Below are positions 12,974 through 25,902 of a stretch of DNA of 64,000 nucleotides, piece after piece. How positions within the stretch are numbered: the stretch's first letter is position 1; every line of letters begins with the position of its first letter. A program made the position numbers and the translations under genes. The stretch covers positions 767,001 through 831,000 of the forward strand of contig CM055746.1 in the NCBI GenBank assembly GCA_029465975.1. The letters are read 5' to 3'. A model generated the notes under the pieces. It did not search any database. It saw only the letters and a list, made by a program, of their open reading frames with translations, and was not told the origin of the DNA. Origin of the DNA: Dallia pectoralis (Eukaryota; Chordata; Actinopteri; Esociformes; Umbridae).

Positions 12974-14687
12974 CACATGTGATTATTTCATTTCCTTCTA
13001 TCCTTCTACACATGTGATTATTTTATTTCCTTCTATCCTTCTACACATGTGATTATTTTATTTTCTTCTATCCTTCTACACATGTGATTATTTTATTTCC
13101 CTCTATCCTTCTATCCTTCTACATAAGTGATTATTTTATTTCCCTCTATCCTTCTACATATGTGATTATTTTATTTCCTTCTATCCTTCTACACATGTGA
13201 TTATTTTATTTTCTTCTATCCTTCTACACATGTGATTATTTTATTTCCCTCTATCCTTCTATCCTTCTACACATGTGATTATTTTATTTCCCTCTATCCT
13301 TCTATCCTTCTACACATGTGAATATTTTATTTCCCTCTATCCTTCTACATATGTGATTATTTTATTTCCTTCTATCCTTCTACACATGTGATTATTTTAT
13401 TTCCTTCTATCCTTCTACACATGTGATTATTTTATTTCCTTCTATCCTTCTACACATGTGATTATTTTAATTCCCTCTATCCTTCTACACATGTGATTAT
13501 TTTATTTCCTTCTATCCTTCTACACATGTGATTATTGTATTTCCTTCTATCCTTCTACACATGTGATTATTTTAATTCCCTCTATCCTTCTACACATGTG
13601 ATTATTTTATTTCCTTCTATCCTTCTACACATGTGATTATTTTATTTCCTTATATCCTTCTACACATGTGATTATTTTATTTCCCTCTATCCTTCTACAC
13701 ATGTGATTATTTTATTTCCTTCTATCCTTCTACACATGTGATTATTTTATTTCCCTCTATCCTTCTACACATGTGATTATTTTATTTCCCTCTATCCTTC
13801 TACACATGTGATTATTTTATTTCCTTCTATCCTTCTACACATGTGATTATTTTATTTCCTTCTATCCTTCTACACATGTGATTATTTTATTTCCTTCTAT
13901 CCTTCTACACATGTGATTATTTTATTTCCTTATATCCTTATATACTTCTACACATGTGATTATTTTATTTCCTTCTATCCTTCTACACATGTGAGTATTT
14001 TATTTCCTTCTATCCTTCTACACATGTGATTATTTTATTTCCTTCTATCCTTCTACACATGTGATTATTTTATTTCCCTCTATCCTTCTACACATGTGAT
14101 TATTTCATTTCCTTCTATCCTTCTACACATGTGATTATTTTATTTCCTTCTATCCTTCTACACATGTGATTATTTTATTTCCTTCTATCCTTCTACACAT
14201 GTGATTATTTTATTTCTTCTATCCTTCTACACATGTGATTATTTTATTTTCTACACATGTGATATCCTTATATATTTTATTTCTTCTATCCTTCTACACA
14301 TGTGATTATTTTATTTCCTTCTATCCTTCTACACATGTGAGTATTTTATTTCCTTCTATCCTTCTACACATGTGAGTATTTTATTTCCTTCTATCCTTCT
14401 ACACATGTGATTATTTTATTTCCTTCTATCCTTCTACACATGTGATTTTTATTTTAATCCTTCCCTCTATTTTATTTCCTTCTATCACATGTGATTATTT
14501 TATTTCCTTCTATCCTTCTACACATGTGATTATTTTAATTTCCTCTATCCTTCTACACATGTGATTATTTCATTTCCTTCTATCCTTCTACACATGTGAT
14601 TATTTTATTTCCTTCTATCCTTCTACACATGTGATTATTTTATTTCCTTCTATCGTTCTACACATGTGATTATTTTATTTCCCTCTA
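12974..14687. repeat. 35-bp minisatellite, about 49 copies
   Basis: The unit is built of CACATGTGATTATTTTATTT followed by CCTTCTATCCTTCTA. Some units carry an extra CTATCCTT, and a few are scrambled (near 14250-14290 and 14450-14490). Each unit contains the palindromic E-box CACATGTG. Confidence 0.95.
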
Positions 14688-14699
14688 CACTCCCACTCT

Positions 14700-14944
14700 T
14701 CGGAGTCTGTAACTTCCATTTGTCAGTCATCTTGTCATCTTCTATTATTCCGTTAAGATCAAAGTTCACCAGTGCTCTTTGCAGGCAATCCCAGCAGAGC
14801 TCGAGAGGTGACACAGACATCACTCCTTTTTGTTTGATGTTGATGGGTTGAGCGTTGGACGGGACCTTTCCAGGCGGCTGGGAGGAAGTGGCCAGCGAGA
14901 CCAACCTCTGTTCCTCGCTTCCAAAACGTGGCCACGGTGACAAC
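14700..14944 (-). other. Unidentified open segment, possible coding exon
   Basis: The minus strand is open through this unique segment between two arrays, and its translation looks less random than its surroundings (for example CWDCLQRALVNFDLNGII and EDDKMTDKWKLQ). No domain is recognised. I see no strong donor; an AG is present at the upstream side, near GAACAG. It could be an exon of a minus-strand gene, or chance. The open frame runs on into the flanking arrays, which inflates its length. Confidence 0.2.
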
Positions 14945-14995
14945 ATTGTTAGTGTGACAATGACAGTGTGTCCGGCCTGACAATGAGTTGTGACA

Positions 14996-15450
14996 ATACT
15001 AGTGACAGAGATCATGCACTGTTGGAGATCGGCATGGGAGAGATAACAGGGCTGTCACATAACACTAGTGACAGAGATCATGCACTGTTAGAGATCGGCA
15101 TGGGAGAGATAACAGGGCTGTCACATAACACTAGTGACAGAGATCATGCACTGTTAGAGATCGGCATGGGAGAGATGACAGGGCTGTCACATAACACTAG
15201 TGACAGAGATCATGCACTGTTAGAGATCCGCATGGGAGAGATAACAGGGCTGTCACATAACACTAGTGACAGAGATCATGCACTGTTAGAGATCAGCATG
15301 GGAGAGATAACAGGGCTGTCACATAACACTAGTGACAGAGATCATGCACTGTTAGAGATCGGCATGGGAGAGATAACAGGGCTGTCACATAACACTAGTG
15401 ACAGAGATAATGCACTGTTAGAGATCGGCATGGGAGAGATGACAATGACA
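14996..15450. repeat. 66-bp minisatellite, about 7 copies
   Basis: Units contain ACTAGTGACAGAGATCATGC and GGCATGGGAGAGATAACAGG. Because 66 is divisible by 3, the plus strand stays open with a 22-residue periodic translation (core TSDRDHALLEIGMGEITGLS). There is no sign that it is a real protein. Confidence 0.95.
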
Positions 15451-16206
15451 ATGTAGGTGTTTTTTGACGTGTCGTAACACCCCCTAACATGAAACAGGGC
15501 AGTAGCCAATGAAGCAGCCAGAGAGAGGAGAAACGATAAAGTCCTCGAACCCCAGATCAACTGAGCACCTCAGTCAACAACCCCACCATTCAGCCAACAC
15601 CTGGCAAACAACCAAACAGTCAGACAGACTGTATATAATAGCAGATATTCAGCCACACCCTCTATCTGTAATTGTACAATAAAACCAATGAGAATAGAGC
15701 TATCTGGACTACAGTGTTGAAACAATAAAAAGTTGCAACTTAATTAGTTGAATTAACAGCAAAATATTTAGCGCAGCATTTTTGTAGGTGACATGCATGT
15801 AGATTTGTTAACTAGCCATGGCTTGAATGTGTGTCTGAAAATAAGCTAGTCACAAGTTGTTGTTGTGGATGTGTAATCATAGCTAGGTTAACCAGATGGC
15901 TTGTATTTACGCTTGCCATCTGGTCCTGTGCTTTATTTATTGTCTTGGTGCCCAAGCTCTGAATATTGATCATTTGCTGTCAGGTTTGTAAATAGTTCAT
16001 ACATTAAAAGAACAGTCAAAATCTTGGACACTTCGATTCTAGTGGATAGATGGTTAGAGAGCATTTGTAACTCTTCATTCTGAGGAGGACATAAAGTTGG
16101 CCACTGTTTAATTTAATGTATAGGTTAAAGTTCTGACATGTAACTATGACCTGGCTATCTTGGATCAAGTTGAAGCATGCAATATTAGGAGGAGGAGCTT
16201 CACACT
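15451..16206. other. AT-rich unique stretch
   Basis: No gene was recognised. The section includes a few CTAGC/GTTAAC-rich words and no transposon ends. Confidence 0.55.
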
Positions 16207-18983
16207 CTGACATGTGCACGCTCATACTAACTGACACAAGTAAATGTGCACGCTCATACTAACTGACACAAGTAAATGTGCACGCTCATACTAACTGACA
16301 CAAGTAAATGTGCACGCTCATACTAACTGACTAACAACAAGTAAATGTGACACAAGCTCATACTAACTGACACAAGTAAATGTGCACGCTCATACTAACT
16401 GACACAAGTAAATGTGCTACTAACTGACACAAGTAAATGTGCTGACACAAGTAAATGTGCACGCTCATACTAACTGACACAAGTAAATGTGCACGCTCAT
16501 ACTAACTGACACAAGTAAATGTGCACGCTCATACTAACTGACACAATACTAACTGACACAAGTAAATGTGCACGCTCATACTAACTGACACAAGTAAATG
16601 TGCACGCTCATACTAACTGACACAAGTAAATGTGCACGCTCATACTAACTGACACAAGTAAATGTGCACGCTCATACTAACTGACACAAGTAAATGTGCA
16701 CGCTCATACTAACTGACACAAGTAAATGTGCATATACTAACTGACACAAGTAAATGTGCACGCTCATACTAACTGACACAAGTAAATGTGCACGCTCATA
16801 CTAACTGACACAAGTAAATGTGCACGCTCATACTAACTGACACAAGTAAATGTAAATGTGCACGCTACATACTAACTGACACAAGTAAATGTGCACGCTC
16901 ATACTAACTGACACAAGTAAATGTGCACTAACTGACACAAGTCATACTAACTGTGCACATACTAACTGACACAAGTAAATGTGCACGCTCATACTAACTG
17001 ACACAAGTAAATGTGCACGCTCATACTAACTGACACAAGTAAATGTGCACGCTCAACTACTAACTGACACAAGTAAATGTGCACGCTCATACTAACTGAC
17101 ACAAGTAAATGTGCACGCTCATACTAACTGACACAAGTAAATGTGCACGCTCATACTAACTGACACAAGTAAATGTGCACGCTCATACTAACTGACACAA
17201 GTAAATGTGCACGCTCATACTAACTGACACAAGTAAATGTGCACGCTCATACTAACTGACACAAGTAAATGTGCACGCTCATACTAACTGACACAAGTAA
17301 ATGTGCACGCTCATACTAACTGACACAAGTAAATGTGCACGCTCATACTAACTGACACAAGTAAATGTGCACGCTCATACTAACTGACACAAGTAAAACT
17401 GACACAAGTAAATGTGCACGCTCATACTAACTGACACAAGTAAATGTGCACGCTCATACTAACTGACACAAGTAAATGTGCACGTAAATGTGCACTCATA
17501 CTAACTGACACAAGTAAATGTGCACGCTCATACTAAATGTGCTGACACAAGTAAATGTGCACGCTCATACTAACTGACACAAGTAAATGTAAATGTGTGC
17601 ACGCTCATACTAACTGACACAAGTAAATGTGCACGCTCATACTAACTGACACAAGTAAATGTGCACGCTCATACTAACTGACACAAGTAAATGTGCACGC
17701 TCATACTAACTGACACAAGTAAATGTGCACGCTCATACTAACTGACACAAGTAAATGTGCACGCTCATACTAACTGACACAAGTAAATGTGCACGCTCAT
17801 ACTAACTGACACAAGTAAATGTGCACGCTCATACTAACTGACACAAGTAAATGTGCACGCTCATACTAACTGACACAAGTAAATGTGCACGCTCATACTA
17901 ACTGACACAAGTAAATGTGCACGCTCATACTAACTGACACAAGTAAATGTGCACGCTCATACTAACTGACTGACACAAAACTGACACAAGTAAATGTGCA
18001 CGCTCATACTAACTGACACAAGTAAATGTGCACGCTCATACTAACTGACACAAAATGTGCACGCTCATAAATGTAAATGTGCACGCTCATACTAACTGAC
18101 ACAAGTAAATGTGCACGCTCATACTAACTGACACAAGTAAATGTGCACGCTCATACTAACTGACACAAGTAAATGTGACACAAGCTCATACTAACTGACA
18201 CAAGTAAATGTGCACGCTCATACTAACTGACACAAGTAAATGTGCACGCTCATACTAACTGACACAAGTAAATGTGCACGCTCATACTAACTGACACAAG
18301 TAAATGTGCACGCTCATACTAACTGACACAAGTAAATGTGCACGCTCATACTAACTGACACAAGTAAATGTGCACGCTCATACTAACTGACACAAGTAAA
18401 TGTGCACGCTCATACTAACTGACACAAGTAAATGTGCACGCTCATACTAACTGACACAAGTAAATGTGCACGCTCATACTAACTGACACAAGTAAATGTG
18501 CACGCTCATACTAACTGACACAAGTAAATGTGCACGCTCATACTAACTGACACAAGTAAATGTGCACGCTCATACTAACTGACACAAGTAAATGTGCACG
18601 CTCATACTAACTGACACAAGTAATGTGCAAATGTGCGCTCATACTAACTGACACAAGTAAATGTGCACGCTCATACTAACTGACACAAGTAAATGTGCAC
18701 GCTCATACTAACTGACACAAGTAAATGTGCACGCTCATACTAACTGACACAAGCAATGTGCACGCTCATACTAACTGACACAAGTAAATGTGCACGCTCA
18801 TACTAACTGACACAAGTAAATGTGCACGCTCATACTAACTGACACAAGTAAATGTGCACGCTCATACTAACTGACACAAGCAATGTGCACGCTCATACTA
18901 ACTGACACAAGCAATGTGCACGCTCATACTAACTGACACAAGTAAATGTGCACGCTCATACTAACTGACACAAGTAAATGTGC
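16207..18983. repeat. 32-bp minisatellite, about 86 copies (largest array)
   Basis: The unit contains ACTGACACAAGTAAATGTGC plus ACGCTCATACTA. Most copies are nearly identical, but partial or rearranged units occur around 16330-16450, 16540, 16850-16960, 17390, 17470-17550, 17960-18080, 18180 and 18620. These could be recombination scars or assembly artefacts. Each unit contains TACTAAC. Confidence 0.95.
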
Positions 18984-19849
18984 TCTTACAATCACGTTTA
19001 TATGAACTAACAAACACTAACTGCCATATTGCACTGAAGTTGATACGTTACTCCTAAGTTGGCTCCAAATTTGGTTTTCTACTTGAGTGAAAGATTTTCC
19101 ACCCATTAACTGTCTAAAGCCCCAGGAAGTCTGAGTGACATGTGACACTGGGAGCAACTGTCAATGATTTCAAAGACCCCACAAGTCAAAACGGCTCTGT
19201 CATGTCAAGGCTGTTTGAGCCTAACACAGCCTGGCAAGCTCTTTGCTCCCAGGGGGGCAGTGAGAGGACCAAAAAAAAATACAGAAAACGGGAGGCAAAG
19301 AAAATACAGCATAAGAGAAAAAGTAAAAGAAAAAAAGACTACACTGACTGACATGAAGGTTGTTGCCCATTAAGTGTTTAAAGATGTTACATCTGCAGTT
19401 GATTAATATTTTAGGGATTTCCTGCTCACAGAGTTTTTCAAACCAGACAGATTCGCTGGTTCCGTTACCCAGGTTGCCTTACATGTGAGTTCATCAAACT
19501 GACACACTTCCTTCACCCTGAGAGACTTCCTCTACCAGCACTTTTACTCTACTGTATTTTCATTGTTGCTTTCCCTGAAGTCCACCTTCAGTCTAATAAA
19601 TGTGAATGTCTCAGTTTGTCACCATGTCATTCATATTAGAAATAAAACCTGAGACATAATATCATATTGCTATATGTTAAGGTCACATAGGCTGCCCAGT
19701 TGTTCATATCTGTCTGTCAGAGCAATATCTCCTCTGCTGCAGTCCTAGAAACCTCAGTACAAGCCTATACACTGAGCTGTTATAACTGCAGTGAATTAGG
19801 GATACACAGATCTGGTCTGGTTGTTGATGACAACAGGGGGCTTATGTAT
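18984..19849. other. Unique stretch
   Basis: No gene was recognised. It has an A-rich tract near 19.27-19.34 kb and no convincing exon. Confidence 0.5.
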
Positions 19850-19925
19850 TGTGTGTGTGTATATATATATAGATTTATATATATATATATATGTGTGTGT
19901 GTATCTATATATCTATGTATCTATT
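19850..19925. repeat. TG/TA microsatellite
   Basis: Alternating GT and AT dinucleotide runs, interrupted by AGATT and CTATC. Confidence 0.9.
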
Positions 19926-19960
19926 ATTACAAAGTGGCATTGCTGCTCATTTTGCTTTTC

Positions 19961-20350
19961 ATCTCTCTCACCCACTCTCTCTCTCTCTCTCCCTCTCACC
20001 CACTCTCCCACTCCCCCACTCTCCCTCTCACCCACTCTCCCTCTCACCCACTCTCTCTCTCACCCACTCTCTCTCTCACCCACTCTCTCTCACCCACTCT
20101 CTCTCACCCACTCTCTCTCACCCACTCTCACTCTCACCCACTCTCACTCTCACCCACTCACTCTCACCCACTCACTCTCACCCACTCACTCTCACCCACT
20201 CACTCTCACTCACTCACTCACTCACTCACTCACTCTCACTCACTCACTCTCACCCACTCACTCACTCTCACCCACTCACTCACTCTCACCCACTCACTCA
20301 CTCTCACCCACTCACTCTCTCTCTCACCCACTAACTCTCTCTCTCTCTAT
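19961..20350. repeat. CTCTCACCCA-type pyrimidine repeat
   Basis: Tandem CTCTCACCCACT-like units that grade from CTCTCT-rich to CACTCA-rich. All three plus frames stay open (Ser/Leu/His/Pro-rich), a composition artefact. Confidence 0.9.
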
Positions 20351-20706
20351 TACTCCCACTTCTTCCAGCGTCCTCCCTGGTGGTGTTAATTTTCATTAGT
20401 CCTTTTTGGCACAGCAGGGCAGCCACTTCCATCTCGTCACTAGCGGAGCACTTCTTAGCCAAGCCAGAACTTCCTTCCCACTCCCAGCACTTTCTGCTGC
20501 GTTCTCCCTGTCTGACTGCACAGTCCTGCTGCTTTGGGCTGAGGCTATTAGTACCCAGCAGTGCTAGAACCCCACAGGGCTCATAAAGAGAAGCCCAAAC
20601 CTGTCTGAGACTGCCGCAGTCCTCCCCAGCTCACTGGACCCTGACCACTGAATGAATTTAAGACGAGACCTCACACAGGAGCTGTGTAAGCCACACACAG
20701 CAGGGA
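20351..20706. other. Unique spacer
   Basis: GC-balanced sequence between two arrays. No exon or element was recognised. Confidence 0.5.
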
Positions 20707-21238
20707 GCATGCTAGTGGGAGGGGCTAGTCCCTGGGAGGATGCTAGTGGGAGGGGCTGGAGGGAGGCTGCTAGTGGGAGGGGCAAGAGGGAGGATGCTAG
20801 AGGGAGGGGCTGGGGGGAGGATGCTGGAGGGAGGATGCTAGTGGGAGGGGCTGGAGGGAGAATGCTGGAGGGAGGATGCTAGTGGGAGGGGCTGGAGGGA
20901 GGATGCTAGTGGGAGGGGGTGGGGAGGATGCTAGAGGGAGGGGCAAGAGGGAGCATGTTAGTGGGAGGGGCTAGTCCCTGGGAGGATGCTACTGGGAGGG
21001 GCTGGAGGGAGGATGCTAGTGGGAGGAGCTGGAGGGAGGATTCTAGTGGGAGGAGCTGGAGGGAGGATGCTAGAGGGAGGATGATGGAGGGAGGAGCTAG
21101 TCCGTGGGAGGATGTTAGAGGGAGGGGCTAGAGGGTGGATGCTTGTGGGAGGAGCTGGAGGAAGGATGCTAGAGAGAGGATGTTAGAGGGAGGGGCTAGT
21201 ATGTGGGAGGGGCTAGTCTGTGGGAGGGTGTCTACTGG
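20707..21238. repeat. G-rich minisatellite (about 27 bp, irregular)
   Basis: Units built from GGGAGGGGCTGGAGGGAGG and ATGCTAGT in varying order. The plus strand is full of GGG/GGGG runs with short loops and has high G-quadruplex potential. Confidence 0.9.
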
Positions 21239-22037
21239 TGCATGTTCAAATGCTTGGAAGTGTGGTGACCAGCAGCAGAGAGTGAAGGAGCGAGAAAAAT
21301 GGAAGAAGAAACGGGAATTCTAATGAAGGAGTCAAGAAGCATAATGTGTTAATGCTAAACAATGGTGGAAATATATCTGACCATATCTCGTTAAAAGACA
21401 AACAAGTTCCAGAATAGACATTTACTTGAGGGCTTTTTCCCCCATGTTGTAAAGCGATGGGATATTGCTGATGAAATAAAATGTCTGGGATTGGTGGAAG
21501 AGAAGTGAGAAACTTGAAGGATATTGATATGGTGAAGTCCTCTTGAATTCATATGCAGATATTAACATTGATTGGGAACACAGTTGAGCTGCCATTGAGA
21601 TGATAATTCAGCAGCCAAATGGCACCAGGAGTCCAGAATAAAAGAAAAGAAAAGATAGATAATGGAAAAGAACGAACAAGAAGGATATTTAATCACTCAT
21701 TTCAGAGAATGAGAATTATTATTCATAATATAATATGTTGTCATTACTAACTGAAAGGCAATTGGGAAACACTGTAGACTTGTTTTGGGTAAAAAATCTC
21801 TATTCTTCAAACTTGTTATTAGATATAAAAATACATGTAATCGCATGGTTAGATGTAGACCTCATTCTGATGAAAGAACAAAACATGGTCTTGTGCTTTT
21901 CTAGAAGCCTGAACATGAGGTCTGTGAAAACATATCCATCTGTTCCACTCTGTTATTCATCCTAAACAGTTGACTGCCTCCTGCCTCGTCAGACTGACAA
22001 AGTGCTTCACGTCTGGAACTGTGAGAGAAACGGAAAT
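21239..22037. other. AT-rich unique stretch
   Basis: No gene or mobile element was recognised. Confidence 0.55.
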
Positions 22038-22672
22038 CTGTATGGCTGTAGTTTGAGTTTCCGTATGGCTGTAGTTTGAGTTTCTGTATGGCTGTAGTTT
22101 GAGTTTCTGTATGGCTGTAGTTTGAGTTTCCGTATGGCTGTAGTTTGAGTTTCTGTACGGCTGTGGTTTGAGTTTCTGTACGGCTGTAGTTTGAGTTTCT
22201 GTACGGCTGTAGTTTGAGTTTCCGTATGGCTGTAGTTTGAGTTTCTGTATGGCTGTAGTTTGAGTTTCTGTATGGCTGTAGTTTGAGTTTCTGTACGGCT
22301 GTAGTTTGAGTTTCTGTACGGCTGTAGTTTGAGTTTCTGTACGGCTGTAGTTTGAGTTTCTGTACGGCTGTAGTTTGAGTTTCTGTACGGCTGTAGTTTG
22401 AGTTTCTGTACGGCTGTAGTTTGAGTTTCTGTACGGCTGTAGTTTGAGTTTCTGTATGGCTGTAGTTTGAGTTTCTGTATGGCTGTAGTTTGAGTTTCTG
22501 TATGGCTGTAGTTTGAGTTTCTGTACGGCTGTAGTTTGAGTTTCTGTATGGCTGTAGTTTGAGTTTCTGTATGGCTGTAGTTTGAGTTTCTGTACGGCTG
22601 TAGTTTGAGTTTCTGTATGGCTGTAGTTTGAGTGTCTGTATGGCTGTAGTTTGAGTTTCTGTATGGCTATAG
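22038..22672. repeat. 23-bp minisatellite, about 28 copies
   Basis: The unit contains GTATGGCTGTAGTTTGAGTT with a T/C variant (TATGG or TACGG). Although 23 is not divisible by 3, the minus strand is open throughout because no phase contains a stop. Confidence 0.95.
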
Positions 22673-23510
22673 CTGCCATCTGAGGATACCTGTTTGGTTG
22701 AGTCGTCTCACCTGTCTCCTGGAACCAACCGCAACCAAGCATGTCTCTTTTACTGACAGGCAGACGGCATAATTTAAAGACAGACAACCCTACAGCCTTT
22801 AAAACACCCCTGCTCATCTACCCAGCATCAAACCAATGTTTCCTCCCAAGGCAGCCTGAGAGAAATATTGAGTGTTCATTCTCTGGACCTCCCTGGCAGC
22901 AATCTGATCTGATGTTTTTTTTTATAAGGTTACCTCCCACTCATCGCTCATGACCAGACTCTCTGCGGTGCCATTATCACTTTAGATAAGGCTACAATAA
23001 ACTACCATATTCTCAGAAGGAGCTCCCCCGCTTCATCCACATTGATGGAATGACCCAACCAGGTTTTAATCAAGTCGTGGCTTTTGCTTCGTGCCCCGGG
23101 TGAGGTCATTCATTTTTAAAACAAAGGTCCCCAGGGTGTGAGGAGCGCATTCACTTGGCAGGCTGTGTTGGTAAGCTGAAGGTGGTGGAGTGTTTAGTTC
23201 CTGGACAGAAGCCAAGCTGGAGGAGCAAAAGGATGATTCCGGCGCGTCTGGGAGATTTGTGATGGATGTCATCTGCGAATTAAAAGCCATGACTGGGGCG
23301 TATTCGCCAGGAAAGCATGCCAAACTGAAACTCGATGATCAACGTTAATCTTCACAGCTCATTATGGGTGCAAGAAAAACCTAACTCAGCTGTCTGTTCT
23401 GCAACCAATGGATTTGAGAGGGAACGGACATATAGATCCAATTGGATGAAAAGTTCAACCAGGTGAGATGAGATGAACCTAAAGATATAGACAAGTCAAC
23501 CTGGTGTAAG
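22673..23510. other. Unique stretch, GC-balanced in 23.05-23.33 kb
   Basis: The minus strand is open for 85 codons at 23066-23323, with a protein-like composition but no domain and no recognised splice pair. It may equally be conserved non-coding DNA. I do not call it a gene. Confidence 0.3.
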
Positions 23511-24036
23511 ACTGTATAGTGATTGTATAGTACACCACAGTAATATAATGAAATACTATATTATACTATAACTGTATAGTGATTGTACAATACACCACAG
23601 TAATATAATGAAATACTATATTATACTATAACTGTATAGTGATTGTACAATACACCACAGTAATATAATTAAATACTATATTATACTATAACTGTATAGT
23701 GATTGTACAATACACCACAGTAATATAATGAAATACTATATTATACTATAACTGTATAGTGATTGTACAATACACCACAGTAATATAATGAAATACTATA
23801 TTATACTATAACTTTAACGTGATTGTACAGTACACCACAGTAATATAATTAAATACTATATTATACTATAACTTTAACGTGATTGTACAGTACACCACAG
23901 TAATATAATGAAATACTATATTATACTATAACTTTAACGTGATTGTACAGTACACCACAGTAATATAATGAAATACTATATTATACTATAACTTTAACGT
24001 GATTGTACAGTACACCACAGTAATATAATTAAAAAA
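23511..24036. repeat. 60-bp minisatellite, about 9 copies
   Basis: AT-rich units with CACCACAGTAATATAATGAA followed by ATACTATATTATACTATAAC. Two sub-types differ in the junction (CTGTATAGT or CTTTAACGT) and are clustered in the first and second halves, so the array expanded in two phases. Confidence 0.95.
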
Positions 24037-24274
24037 TAAATTATACTTATCTATATAAGTCACCGCTGGCACTCAAGAAATTCTAGAATGAGCAAAAAAA
24101 ACTTTCAGAATAAAGTTCTCCTTTGAACATTGAAAAGGACATTATTAGCGGCCTCTATTAGAACGTAACAAAGTTACGGAGTTACAGAGTTCAAAGAAAG
24201 CATGGCAATAACAATTAATATAAGCTCCCATCGTGATGGCTTGTTCACCCCATCAGAAACATGGCATCAATACC

Positions 24275-24525
24275 AAACCCCAACCCTCACAACCCCCAAC
24301 CCTCACAACCCCCAACCCTCACAACCACCCAACCCTCCCAACCACCCAACCCTCACAACCCCCAACCCCAACCCTCACAACCCCCAACCCCAAACCTCAC
24401 AACCCCCAACCCCAAACCTCACAACCCCCAACCCCAACCCTCACAATCCCGCAACCCCAACCCTCACAACCCCCAACCCCAACCCTCACAACCCCCCAAC
24501 CCCAACAAACCCCAACCCCCCAGTT
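24275..24525. repeat. C/A-rich low-complexity repeat (AACCCC/CCCTCACAA)
   Basis: Irregular tandem CAACCCTCACAACCCC units. All plus frames are open and Pro/Asn/His/Ser/Thr-rich. The C-rich plus strand has i-motif and G-rich complement potential. Confidence 0.9.
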
Positions 24526-24864
24526 TACAGTAGAAATAACAAGACTGAATTCAATTGAAAGGCTCAGATGGATTTCTGGTGCTTCGCAAGCGTTAGATCA
24601 CAAGCAAACACCAAGTACTAATGATAAAAAGCTATTCAGAATAGGGTAGACTGGTCACTCGACATGCCAATGAGCTAAACATCCAATTAGCTTGCCAGCC
24701 ATTGACGAATCAACAACAATCTCTAAACTACCGTTCAAAGGGATGTTAGCTGATCTAACAATGCTATTTATACGCTTGTTGTATGACAGTGTACCCACAT
24801 AGACTTATGGTGATGGCAGGAATACACTTTATCAGGTATGTACAGTGATGGAAGGAACTGCCAT
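24526..24864. other. Unique spacer
   Basis: No feature was recognised. Confidence 0.55.
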
Positions 24865-25037
24865 CTAACCCTACCCTGTCCTAACCCTACCCTGTCCTAA
24901 CCCTACCCTGTCCTAACCCTACCCTGTGCTAACCCTACCCTGTCCTAACCCTATCCTACCCCTACCCTGTCCTACCCCTACCCTGTCCTAACCCTACCCT
25001 GTCCTAACCCTACCCTGTCCTAACCCTACCCTGTCCT
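24865..25037. repeat. 16-bp minisatellite with telomere-like words
   Basis: Tandem CTAACCCTACCCTGTC, about 11 copies. It contains CTAACCCT but is not a telomeric array, because the hexamer is interrupted in every unit. Confidence 0.95.
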
Positions 25038-25173
25038 TCCACGCCCACATATATGTACACCTTCCTTTGTCAGTGTTTGACTAAAAAGGCTGATTTACAT
25101 TTATATTGCAAAAGCCAGACACATGGTTGTAATGGGTCTTGTAGAGCCTGACCCTTTTCACCATCCAGACACT

Positions 25174-25253
25174 CACACACACACACACACACACACATAT
25201 AAACACACACAGATACATTCACAGATGAACGCGCACACACACACACACACACA
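25174..25253. repeat. CA microsatellite (two runs)
   Basis: Two CA runs separated by a short AT-containing stretch. Confidence 0.9.
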
Positions 25254-25320
25254 CATTTCTAACATTTCAGCTAGCATGTGTCACCAATCAGATGGTCTCT
25301 CCACCAGCATCAGGCTGTCA

Positions 25321-25388
25321 AGGTGTGTGTGTGTGTGTGTGTGTTTGCGTGCGCGTGCGCGTTTGCGTGTGTGCGTGTGTGTGTGTGA
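25321..25388. repeat. TG microsatellite with GC interruptions
   Basis: A GT run with GCGCGTGCGCG interruptions. Alternating purine-pyrimidine sequence can form Z-DNA. Confidence 0.9.
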
Positions 25389-25902
25389 TAGAGGACGATA
25401 AATAGGCAGAAGAGAGACAGGAAGATACAGAGTCTAGTCTGTCCAGGTGTAATGGGGCCGTGCCAGAAAACACAGCCTTCCTTATCAGATCAACAGCTCA
25501 ATTCTGTGCCTCCTGTCCTGCAACACAAAATACATCTTCCATTTCGCGAGCAGGACTTAACAGCTCTGTCAATACCTTCACTGGCTTGTTTACTTCAGCA
25601 TTTTTCAAACGCTGCCAGAGAAAAAGCCATGTAACAACAGTGTGCAATGTCGCCATACATCTGCTAGCGACAGCCTCTTGATTCATAGCAGCAATAGCAG
25701 CAAAAGCATAGGAGCAATTATGTTTATGTTTTCTCCAACTACTTTGGCAGCTCGACTGTGCGAGGCAAAACCACGCCGGGAAACAAACCTGCCACTAACT
25801 GCTTGTGGTGCATCATATGTACGGGCGTGTGTAGAGTCAGACATAATGTGTAGCAGACATCCATCATGCCACATCTATATACAGCTCCCTAACTGAGTGG
25901 AG
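25389..25902. other. Unique stretch
   Basis: Overlapping 60-85 codon open frames on both strands, with no domain or start/splice support. No gene is called. Confidence 0.5.

Noticed and set aside
8355..18983. CRISPR-like arrays
   Set aside because: Units are head-to-tail with no unique spacers, and the genome is clearly vertebrate.
21957..22817. 286-codon minus-strand frame
   Set aside because: It is the translation of the 23-bp minisatellite with short random ends.
24865..25037. Possible interstitial telomeric array
   Set aside because: CTAACCCT occurs once per 16-bp unit and is never in uninterrupted TTAGGG tandem form.
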